Positions 20,322 to 25,781 of a stretch of 25,781 bases of DNA are shown in pieces. The stretch's first letter is position 1. The number at the start of each line of letters is the position of its first letter. The stretch comes from CANKBT01 sp038236005. GTDB lineage: Bacteria > Actinomycetota > Actinomycetes > Mycobacteriales > SCTD01. Position numbers and translations under genes: made by a program. The notes under the pieces are model-generated. The model had not been told where the DNA came from. It saw nothing but the letters and a program-made list of their open reading frames with translations, and ran no database searches. Where the stretch lies: positions 1 to 25,781 of the forward strand of contig JBBSTI010000034.1 of assembly GCA_038236005.1 (NCBI GenBank), written 5' to 3'.

Positions 20322-21278
20322 GTGACAGCCGCGGTGCAGACGCAGGTCGTGAGCGCTGAGGGCCTGACCAAGAGCTGGGGCGCGCGCACCGTGCTGACCG
20401 ACCTGGACCTGCAGGTCGGCCACGGCGTGACGGGTCTGCTCGGCCCGAACGGTTCGGGCAAGACAACCCTGATCGGGATGCTGCTCGGTCTGCACGCCCC
20501 CGACCACGGCAGCCTGCGCGTGCTGGGCCTGGACCCCCGCCAGGCCGGTCCGCTGGTCCGTGCGCGGGTCGGCTACGCCCCCCAGCACGATGCGCTGCCG
20601 CCAGAGATCGAGGCCTTGGACCTCGTACGGCACCTCGGCGAGGTGCACGGCCTTCCCGTCCGCGCTGCGCGCCAGCGGGCCAGCGACGTCCTGTGGCTGG
20701 TCGGCCTCGGCGAGGAGCGCCGTCGTCCGGTCGGCACGATGTCCGGCGGGCAGCGCCAGCGGGTCAAGCTGGCGGCTGCCCTGGTCCACGACCCGTCGCT
20801 GCTGGTGCTCGACGAGCCCACCAACGGCCTGGACCCCGGGCAGCGCGACGGGGTGCTGCACCTGGTGCGCCGGCTCGCCGACGAGCTGGCCGTCCCGGTG
20901 ATCATGAGCTCGCACCTGCTCGAGGAGGTCGAGCGCACCTGCGACCAGGTAATCGTGCTGTCCGAGGGTCGGGCTGTGCTGCAGCGGGGACTGGCCGAGC
21001 TGCGGGTCGAGGCCCGGCAGTCCGAGGACCACGTGCTGCTCGTCGAGCTGGACTCCGGCGCTGAACCGTTGGCCGGACGCCTGCGCGAAGCGGGCCTGCC
21101 TGCGACCGCCACCGGGCGCCGGGTGCTAATCCACGGGTCAGCGCCGGGCGTGGATCCCGCGCCGGTGGTGCTCGAGGTGGTGGAGGCGATGGGCCTCGGC
21201 CTGCGACGCATGCAGGTGCGCACCCGCAGCCTGGAGGACGTGTTCCTGGACCTCGCGCCGGAAGGGGGCGGGCAGTGA
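20322..21278 (+). CDS. ABC transporter ATP-binding protein 1
   Basis: 318 aa from GTG 20322. Walker A is LLGPNGSGKTT, signature MSGGQRQR, Walker B LLVLDEPTNGLD, switch His in VIMSSHLLEEVERT. It belongs to the CcmA/NatA-like class that drives ABC-2 exporters. The C-terminal about 90 residues after the ATPase domain (HVLLVELDSGAEPLAG ... SLEDVFLDLAPEG) match the accessory region often ending in 'LEDVFL'. The start is uncertain: ATG 20256, GTG 20334 and GTG 20349 are also in frame. GTG 20322 forms a GTGA overlap with a five-codon ORF (ATG 20308). It heads a four-gene operon whose junctions all overlap by four bases. Confidence 0.9.
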   Translation: MTAAVQTQVVSAEGLTKSWGARTVLTDLDLQVGHGVTGLLGPNGSGKTTLIGMLLGLHAPDHGSLRVLGLDPRQAGPLVRARVGYAPQHDALPPEIEALDLVRHLGEVHGLPVRAARQRASDVLWLVGLGEERRRPVGTMSGGQRQRVKLAAALVHDPSLLVLDEPTNGLDPGQRDGVLHLVRRLADELAVPVIMSSHLLEEVERTCDQVIVLSEGRAVLQRGLAELRVEARQSEDHVLLVELDSGAEPLAGRLREAGLPATATGRRVLIHGSAPGVDPAPVVLEVVEAMGLGLRRMQVRTRSLEDVFLDLAPEGGGQ

Positions 21279-22144
21279 CAAAGAAGACGACCGCCCGGAT
21301 CGACGCGGGTGGGCCGCAGCGCTACGACGGGCCACGGCTCGGCCAGGCGTACGCCGTACGCCGGGTGGCCCTGCACAGCACGGCCCGGGCGGTCGGGCTG
21401 CGAAGAGGCTTCGGGGCGAAGGTGCTGCCGCTGCTGACGCTGGTGGTCGCGCTGCTGCCCGCGATCGTGCTCACCGGGCTCGCGATCCTGCTCCCGGACG
21501 TGATCGGAACAGAAGGGCTGCCGAGCTATCCGGACTACTACGGCTTCGTCTTCACCGCGCTGCTGCTGTTCAGCGCGTTGGTGGCTCCCGAGCTGCTCTG
21601 CACGGACAGACGATCCGGCCTGCTCGGGCTGTATTTCGCGGCGCCGCTGGACCGCCGCAGCTATCTGGGCGCCAAGCTGCTCGCCGCGCTGCCGCTCCTG
21701 AGCGTCATCACCCTGCTGCCGGTCCTGGTGCTGCTGCTGGGGCTGTCCGCGTCGGGTGCCGGCCCGGGCAGCCTGGCCGACACCGGCGTCCTGCTGCTCC
21801 GGATGCTCGGCGCGGCTGTCGTGCTCTCGTCCACGTTCGCCGCAGTCTCGCTCGCGATCTCCTCGCTCACTGACCGCCGGGCGGTCGCCGCCGTCGGCGT
21901 GGTGCTGTTCCTGCTGGCCTCCGGCGCTCTGTCGGCGGGGCTCGAGCAGGCGGCCGCGCCGGTGTCGCTGCAGCTGCTCAACGTCTCGTCGGTGTCTCTC
22001 GACCTGACGCAGCGGATCTACGCGTTGCCCGGCCAGTTCCCGAACCTGCCCACCTGGCAGCTGGTGCTCGGCGCCATCGCCTGGACGGTCGGACCGCTGG
22101 CCCTGCTCTGGACCCGTTACTCCCGGGTGGAGGTGACCCGGTGA
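21275..22144 (+). CDS. ABC-2 type permease 1
   Basis: 289 aa with six hydrophobic helices, first at about 50-74 (VLPLLTLVVALLPAIVLTGLAIL). The cytoplasmic PELLCTDRRSGLLGLYFAAPLDRRSYLGAKLLA loop is typical of ABC-2 permeases of the NatB/YhgE-like class. GTG start at 21275 overlaps the TGA of the ATPase gene by GTGA. It should pair with ATPase 1 or serve both ATPases. The transported substrate cannot be read; lantibiotic, lipid or drug export are all possible. Confidence 0.85.
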   Translation: MTKKTTARIDAGGPQRYDGPRLGQAYAVRRVALHSTARAVGLRRGFGAKVLPLLTLVVALLPAIVLTGLAILLPDVIGTEGLPSYPDYYGFVFTALLLFSALVAPELLCTDRRSGLLGLYFAAPLDRRSYLGAKLLAALPLLSVITLLPVLVLLLGLSASGAGPGSLADTGVLLLRMLGAAVVLSSTFAAVSLAISSLTDRRAVAAVGVVLFLLASGALSAGLEQAAAPVSLQLLNVSSVSLDLTQRIYALPGQFPNLPTWQLVLGAIAWTVGPLALLWTRYSRVEVTR

Positions 22145-23067
22145 GCGAGCCGGTGCTGGTGATGGACGCGGTGACGAAGTGGTTCGGCGACGTGGTCGCG
22201 GTCAGCGACGTCACGACATCGCTGCACCCCGGCGTCACCGGGCTGCTCGGGCCGAACGGCGCCGGCAAGTCGTCGTTGATGCGGATGGCCTGCGGGCTCG
22301 CCGCCCCCTCGACCGGAACGGTCCGACTGTTCGGCGTCGACCCGCGCGCCGACCCGCAGGTGTTTCGGCGGGTCGGTCTGGTGCCCCAGTCCGAGGCGTT
22401 GCCCGGCGGGACCCCGACCGAGCTGGTCCGGACCGCAGCCCTGCTGCACGGGGTGGCCGACCCCGGCACAGCGACCGAGCAGGCCCTGGGCCGGGTCGGG
22501 CTGCACGAGCAGAAGGACCGCCCGCTGCGGCAGATGTCCGGCGGGGAGCGCCAGCGGGCCAAGATCGCGCAGGCGCTGGTGCACGACCCCGAGCTGCTGG
22601 TGATGGACGAGCCGCTCGAGGGCCTGGACCCGCGGCAGCGCAACGCGGTCATCGACCTGATCACCCGGCTCGGTGCCGAGGGTCGTTCGGTGCTGGTCAG
22701 CAGCCACGTGCTCGACGAGGTCGAGCGGATGCTCGCCGAGACCGACGAGGTGATCGTCGTCGCGCGCGGCCGGCTGGTCGCCCAGGGTGATGTCCGCGGG
22801 GTGCGCGAGCTGATGGACGACCGCCCGCACCGGGTCCGGCTGACCGTCGACGACCCCCGCGCCCTCGCCGCCGTCCTCGCTCAGGTGTTCCACGTGAAAC
22901 GGCTCGAGCTCGACGAGGACAGCCTTACCCTGGAGACCACCGACCTGCGTGCGCTGAGCCGCGACCTGCTCCCGGCCGTCCGGGAAGCCGGCTGTCGGCT
23001 CACCGAGATGGTCCCCCTGGACGACGACCTCGACAGCGTCTTCCGCTACCTGGTGGCCACCCCATGA
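22141..23067 (+). CDS. ABC transporter ATP-binding protein 2 (contains parS-like site)
   Basis: 308 aa. Walker A LLGPNGAGKSS, signature MSGGERQR, Walker B LLVMDEPLEGLD, H-loop VSSHVLDEVERM. It is clearly paralogous to ATPase 1 upstream, so the operon encodes two ATPase-permease pairs. The C-terminal part has LTVDDPRALAAVLAQVFHVKRLEL and ends DDDLDSVFRYLVATP. The VFHVKR codons carry the parS-like site (22886-22901). GTG 22141 overlaps the permease stop; its own TGA overlaps the ATG of the last gene. Confidence 0.92.
   Translation: MSEPVLVMDAVTKWFGDVVAVSDVTTSLHPGVTGLLGPNGAGKSSLMRMACGLAAPSTGTVRLFGVDPRADPQVFRRVGLVPQSEALPGGTPTELVRTAALLHGVADPGTATEQALGRVGLHEQKDRPLRQMSGGERQRAKIAQALVHDPELLVMDEPLEGLDPRQRNAVIDLITRLGAEGRSVLVSSHVLDEVERMLAETDEVIVVARGRLVAQGDVRGVRELMDDRPHRVRLTVDDPRALAAVLAQVFHVKRLELDEDSLTLETTDLRALSRDLLPAVREAGCRLTEMVPLDDDLDSVFRYLVATP
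22886..22901. promoter_or_regulatory. parS-like ParB-binding site
   Basis: TGTTCCACGTGAAACG matches the bacterial parS consensus TGTTTCACGTGAAACA at 14 of 16 positions, and 13 of the 14 core bases. It encodes VFHVKR inside an ABC ATPase gene; parS sites within coding sequence are common. The trx/cwlM neighbourhood is origin-proximal in actinobacteria, where parS sites cluster. Confidence 0.65.
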
Positions 23068-23765
23068 ATGCGGCCGTCTTTCGCATGGTGCGGCGCGAGA
23101 CCGGCGGCCGTGGGCGTACGGCCGTGATGCTTGCGCTCGGGCTGCTGGTGGTCGTGCTCGCCGGCCTTGCGACCCTGGCGAGCAGCCTGTCGGCCCGCGG
23201 CGAGCTGGGGGTGATCAACGCCAGCGGTCTGACCCTGCTGGTCCCGGTCGGGAGCCTGCTCGTCGCGACCGGTGCGCTCGGCGAGATGCGGGACTCCGGG
23301 ACGCTGTCCTACCTGTGGCTGCGGCCGGTCGCCCGGTGGCGGATCGCGATCCTGGCGTACGCCGCCGTGCTCGTCCGGGCCCTGCCGCTCACCGCCCTGC
23401 CGGTCGCCCTGGCGGGGCTGATCGTGGGTGGGGTGCAGGGGGCCTTCGCAGGCCTGCTGTCGGCGGCGTTCGCAACCGTGGCCTATACCGCGGTGTTCCT
23501 GCTGCTCGGCCTGCTGTCCCGGCGCGCGGTGCTGATCGGGCTGGTCTACGTCGCGCTGTGGGAGGGCGTGGTGGCCGGCCTGGGGACCGGGCCGGCACGG
23601 GTCGCGATCCGGACGTATGCCCGCTCGGTGCTCGACGGGGTCGGCGGTGTCCAGGCCCGGGACGCCGAGGTGTCCACCCTGACCGCGGTCGTGGTGCTGG
23701 TCGCCGTCACGGTGGTCGCGGTGGGGCTGATCGCTCAGCGGCTGCAGCGCCTCGACGTCCCCTGA
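23064..23765 (+). CDS. ABC-2 type permease 2
   Basis: 233 aa, six hydrophobic helices: AVMLALGLLVVVLAGLATLAS, GLTLLVPVGSLLVATGALGEM, IAILAYAAVLVRALPLTALPVALAGLI, GLLSAAFATVAYTAVFLLLGLL, AVLIGLVYVALWEGVVAGL and TAVVVLVAVTVVAVGLIA. The DSGTLSYLWLRPVARWRI loop is the permease coupling motif. ATG overlaps the ATPase 2 stop as ATGA. Last gene of the operon. Confidence 0.85.
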   Translation: MNAAVFRMVRRETGGRGRTAVMLALGLLVVVLAGLATLASSLSARGELGVINASGLTLLVPVGSLLVATGALGEMRDSGTLSYLWLRPVARWRIAILAYAAVLVRALPLTALPVALAGLIVGGVQGAFAGLLSAAFATVAYTAVFLLLGLLSRRAVLIGLVYVALWEGVVAGLGTGPARVAIRTYARSVLDGVGGVQARDAEVSTLTAVVVLVAVTVVAVGLIAQRLQRLDVP

Positions 23766-23768
23766 CCG

Positions 23769-23783
23769 GCCCCCCGGGGCTTT
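23769..23783 (+). terminator. Short GC hairpin with T-run after the ABC operon
   Basis: GCCC-CCCG-GGGC followed by TTT, a few bases after the permease stop. The stem is only four pairs, so it is a weak intrinsic terminator. Confidence 0.35.
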
Positions 23784-23786
23784 CCG

Positions 23787-23846
23787 GTGATCATGGCCAT
23801 CTGGCCCCTCCGTGCCCGTTTTGGGGGTGCAGACGGTCATGATCAC
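23787..23846. repeat. 60-bp hyphenated palindrome between convergent genes
   Basis: The outer arms GTGATCATG and CATGATCAC are perfect 9-bp complements. Inside them GCCATCTG pairs with the reverse complement of the right side (CAGACGGT) with wobbles, then CCCC against GGGG. The middle is cccgtttt. The arrangement looks like a REP/MITE-type dispersed element or bidirectional terminator. I saw no second copy in this window. Confidence 0.55.
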
Positions 23847-23879
23847 GCAAGGAACGGAGCAGCGTCGCCACGGCGGCGC

Positions 23880-24650
23880 TCAGGTCAGGCCGAGCACCGA
23901 CTGCACCCCGGTGTAGAGGGCGACCACGACCAGCAGCCCCGCGAAGGCGGCGCTGAGCCGGTCGGTCGAGACCCGGCCCGCCACGCGTCCCCCGACCAGT
24001 GAGCCGAGGATCGCGGCCAGCGTGAACGGCACGATGACGCCGGTGTCCAGGTCCCCGAGCGAGCCGGCCCGGGCCGCCAGCGACACCCCGGCGTTCAGCG
24101 CGATCACCACGAGCGACGTGCCGGCGGCGACCGGCATCGGGAAGCCCAGCAGGGCGACGAGCACCGGGACGATCACGAAGCCGCCGCCGACCCCGAGGAA
24201 CCCGGTGATCAGCCCGACCGCGAGGCCGGTGACGACCAGCGGTCCGGGACGCACCCGCAGGACGCCCGCCTGGCCGGGGGCGCTCGCCCTGTCGTCGCCC
24301 GTGCGCAGGAGCATCCCGCCTGCGGCGACCAGCAGCAGCACGGCGAACAGCAGCAGCAGCACGTCCCCGTCCACCCGCCCGTTCAGGTGGCTGCCCAGGA
24401 TCGAGGTCGGCACCCCGGACAGGATCAGGACGGCGCCGACCCGCCAGCGCACCCGGCCCGCCCGGGCATGTCCGAGGGCGGCGAACACGGCGGTCACGCC
24501 GACGATGATCAGGCTGCTGCTGGTGGCCTCGCTCGCCGCCAGCCCCAGGACGAACACCAGCACCGGCACGGTCAGCACCGAGCCGCCGCCACCGAGCGCG
24601 CCCATCACCAGCCCGATGAACGCTCCCAGCGCGAGCGCCGCGAAGATCAC
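23880..24650 (-). CDS. TauE/SafE family sulfite/organosulfonate exporter
   Basis: 256 aa, about eight helices with the internal duplication of this family: GLVMGALGGGGSVLTVPVLV in the first half and GLITGFLGVGGGFVIVPVLV in the second. Members of the family export or import sulfite, sulfoacetate or related anions across the inner membrane. The gene follows the GntR regulator directly with a 4-base GTGA overlap, so expression is coupled to it and likely regulated by it. The substrate is not determined from sequence. Confidence 0.9.
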   Translation of the reverse strand: MIFAALALGAFIGLVMGALGGGGSVLTVPVLVFVLGLAASEATSSSLIIVGVTAVFAALGHARAGRVRWRVGAVLILSGVPTSILGSHLNGRVDGDVLLLLFAVLLLVAAGGMLLRTGDDRASAPGQAGVLRVRPGPLVVTGLAVGLITGFLGVGGGFVIVPVLVALLGFPMPVAAGTSLVVIALNAGVSLAARAGSLGDLDTGVIVPFTLAAILGSLVGGRVAGRVSTDRLSAAFAGLLVVVALYTGVQSVLGLT

Positions 24651-25381
24651 CCGCGGAGCCCGAGGCCGAACGTGCTGGTCAGGGCGTAGCGGTCGCCCCG
24701 CACCAGGGTGCGTCGGTGCTCGATCGCTCGCCCCCCGGAGCTGCCGGTGCGTTCGATCGACAGCAGCGCCTGGTCGTCCGGCAGCTCCAGCAGCCGTCGC
24801 TCAGCCGCCGACCCGGTCACCGCCCGCACCTGCTCCTCCCCGCCGGTCACCCGCACGCCGCAGCGCGCAAACAGCTCGTCGTAGAGGGCCGTACGGGAGA
24901 AGTCCACCTCGAGCAGCGGTCGTGCCAGGTCGGCCGGCAGCCAGACCCGGTCGACCGCGAGCGGCTCCTCCCCCGCCAGCCGCAGCCGCTCCAGGTGCAC
25001 CAGCGGGGTCGACTCCTCGAGCCCGAGCTGCGCCGCGACGGTGCCGTCGGCGAGGACGGCCAACCGTCGCACGACGGCGCGGTGCGTGAGCCCGCTGGCC
25101 TCGATCGCCGTGAACAGCCCGGTCAGCGCGCCGATCTGCTGCTCGACCTCCGGCTCGCGGACCTGCGGCTTGCGGCCGCGGGAGGCGGTCACCAGCCCCT
25201 CGGCCCGCAGGTGCCGCAGCGCCTCGCGGACGGTGTGGCGGCTGACCCGGTAGGCCTCGACCAGGGCTAGCTCGCCGGGGAAGGCCTCGGCGAACTCGCC
25301 GGCGGCCAGCCTCGTCCGCAGGTCGGCAAGCAGCTGCGTCCATAGCGGGGGACCGTCCCGGTCCAGGGTCTGCTCGGGCAC
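24647..25381 (-). CDS. GntR/HutC family transcriptional regulator (UTRA domain)
   Basis: 244 aa. The N-terminal winged HTH reads PLWTQLLADLRTRLAAGEFAEAFPGELALVEAYRVSRHTVREALRHLRAEGLVTASRGR (about 12-70), typical of GntR. The C-terminal UTRA-like ligand-binding domain (about 95-235) has LERLRLAGEEPLAVDRVWLPADLARPL and ALLSIERTGSSGGRAIEHRRTLVRGDRYALT, the common ending of this class. The GTG at 25381 is fixed by a complete promoter placing TACATT 6 bases upstream. Frames extending to 25666 run through tRNA genes and are not real. It probably regulates itself and the exporter gene in the same transcript; the ligand is unknown. Confidence 0.88.
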   Translation of the reverse strand: MPEQTLDRDGPPLWTQLLADLRTRLAAGEFAEAFPGELALVEAYRVSRHTVREALRHLRAEGLVTASRGRKPQVREPEVEQQIGALTGLFTAIEASGLTHRAVVRRLAVLADGTVAAQLGLEESTPLVHLERLRLAGEEPLAVDRVWLPADLARPLLEVDFSRTALYDELFARCGVRVTGGEEQVRAVTGSAAERRLLELPDDQALLSIERTGSSGGRAIEHRRTLVRGDRYALTSTFGLGLRG

Positions 25382-25387
25382 CCCGTG

Positions 25388-25416
25388 AATGTACGGACAA
25401 TGGCGCCTGCCGACAA
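25388..25416 (-). promoter_or_regulatory. Promoter TTGTCG-N17-TACATT, leaderless, for the GntR gene
   Basis: Minus-strand -35 TTGTCG (25416-25411), exactly 17 bases, then -10 TACATT (25393-25388), followed by 6 bases and GTG. This is the best housekeeping-type promoter in the window by both boxes and spacing. Confidence 0.65.
25390..25399. promoter_or_regulatory. Candidate GntR operator over the -10
   Basis: TGTACGGACA is a near-palindrome (TGT-N4-ACA, with TGTACG/TGTCCG half-sites) overlapping the -10 of the gntR promoter. That position would suit autorepression. GntR operators often have TGT...ACA ends, but the half-sites are short. Confidence 0.35.
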
Positions 25417-25477
25417 GTGCGGCCCGTGACCGGCTCACCGGGCCGGCACGCGTTCCTGTCGCGTGACTCGACGCAGC

Positions 25478-25496
25478 CTCGTCCTGCCCGGACGAG
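25478..25496 (-). terminator. Hairpin downstream of the tRNA cluster
   Basis: CTCGTCC-TGCCC-GGACGAG is a perfect 7-bp stem with a 5-base loop, about 25 bases after tRNA-Phe on its transcript. No T-tract follows. Confidence 0.4.
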
Positions 25497-25521
25497 ACCG
25501 TGGTTGCGACGGTGTGTGAAG

Positions 25522-25594
25522 TGGTCAGGGGCGGGCTCGAACCGCCGACCCCACGCTTTTCAGGCGTGTGCTCTACCAGCTGAGCTACCTGACC
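25522..25594 (-). tRNA. tRNA-Phe (GAA)
   Basis: 73 nt. Acceptor GGTCAGG pairs with CCTGACC, discriminator A, D-arm AGCTCAGCTGGTAGAGC, anticodon arm CACGC-CTGAAAA-GCGTG with anticodon GAA, T-arm GGCGG-TTCGAGC-CCGCC. CCA is not encoded. It is the last of three tandem tRNAs. Confidence 0.95.
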
Positions 25595-25607
25595 AAGGTA
25601 GGTGCTG

Positions 25608-25681
25608 CGACCCCGACGGGACTCGAACCCGCGACCTCCGCCGTGACAGGGCGGCGCGCTAACCAACTGCGCTACGGGGCC
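25608..25681 (-). tRNA. tRNA-Asp (GTC)
   Basis: 74 nt. Acceptor GGCCCCG pairs with CGGGGTC (one G-T), discriminator G, D-arm AGCGCAGTTGGTTAGCGC, anticodon arm CCGCC-CTGTCAC-GGCGG with anticodon GTC, T-arm GCGGG-TTCGAGT-CCCGT. No encoded CCA. Thirteen bases separate it from tRNA-Phe. Confidence 0.95.
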
Positions 25682-25707
25682 TGGTGTGGGACCAGACCGT
25701 GGTGCTG

Positions 25708-25780
25708 TGCCCCCAACGGGATTCGAACCCGCGTAGCCACCTTGAAAGGGTGGAGTCCTGGGCCGCTGGACGATGGGGAC
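25708..25780 (-). tRNA. tRNA-Glu (TTC)
   Basis: 73 nt. Acceptor GTCCCCA pairs with TGGGGGC, discriminator A, anticodon arm CCACC-CTTTCAA-GGTGG with anticodon TTC, T-arm GCGGG-TTCGAAT-CCCGT. First of the Glu-Asp-Phe cluster in transcription order, an order also known in mycobacteria. The promoter lies beyond the window. Confidence 0.95.
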
Positions 25781-25781
25781 G

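Noticed and set aside
24647..25666. Long frame running from the GntR gene through the tRNAs
   Set aside because: Its N-terminal part is the typical spurious translation of tRNA-Phe and tRNA-Asp; the promoter places the start at 25381.

Overview
The window reads as a chromosomal segment of a high-GC actinobacterium. Coding density is very high, GTG starts and 4-base GTGA/ATGA gene overlaps are common, and many starts sit 6-8 bases after a TANNNT-like hexamer, as in leaderless actinobacterial transcripts. The order sigM-like ECF sigma / anti-sigma ... trxB / trxA / cwlM-like amidase / convergent GNAT acetyltransferase matches the conserved actinobacterial neighbourhood beside parAB and oriC. 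A near-consensus parS site at 22886-22901 fits an origin-proximal position. The genus cannot be fixed from the sequence alone.

Layout. 1-2592 (minus): a truncated CDP-alcohol phosphatidyltransferase, a Ddl-type ATP-grasp ligase and a fold-type I aminotransferase, joined by GTGA overlaps; the first 74 bases are pure G/C and look like a degraded sequence edge. 2652-3400 (plus): a 44-residue membrane peptide overlapping a GNAT gene. 3435-6582 (minus): Nudix hydrolase, CwlM-like amidase, thioredoxin and thioredoxin reductase, with a sigma-R-type promoter in front of trxB. 6728-8083: an alpha/beta hydrolase and a divergent four-helix 'holin-like' membrane protein. 8123-9789 (minus): anti-sigma factor and ECF sigma factor. 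9887-12286: a large DUF222/HNH endonuclease. 12422-14239: AzlC/AzlD amino-acid exporter and a MOSC protein. 14284-16018 (minus): an SDR oxidoreductase and a GH114-like lipoprotein. 16135-17354: a small acidic ORF, a PaaI-type thioesterase with a problematic start, a DUF2630 protein and a decayed DUF429 gene. 17447-18835: a secreted subtilisin. 18852-19511: an ArsR/SmtB metal sensor diverging from a 33% histidine protein. 19541-20263: a lipoprotein. 20322-23765: a four-gene ABC-2 export operon. 23880-25381 (minus): a GntR regulator and a TauE/SafE exporter. 25522-25780 (minus): tRNA-Glu, tRNA-Asp, tRNA-Phe.

The most system-like novelty is the ArsR/His-rich pair. The sensor has an alpha-5 metal-site pattern, a 7-8-7 palindrome sits at its start codon, and the divergent product looks like a metal sponge or chaperone. 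Other points worth checking are the parS-like site inside an ABC gene, the sigma-R-like promoter of trxBA, a three-copy 16-bp tandem repeat made from the last bases of trxA, the missing canonical start of the thioesterase, the DUF429 remnant, and a 60-bp hyphenated palindrome that may be a dispersed repeat. No CRISPR array, insertion sequence or prophage was seen.
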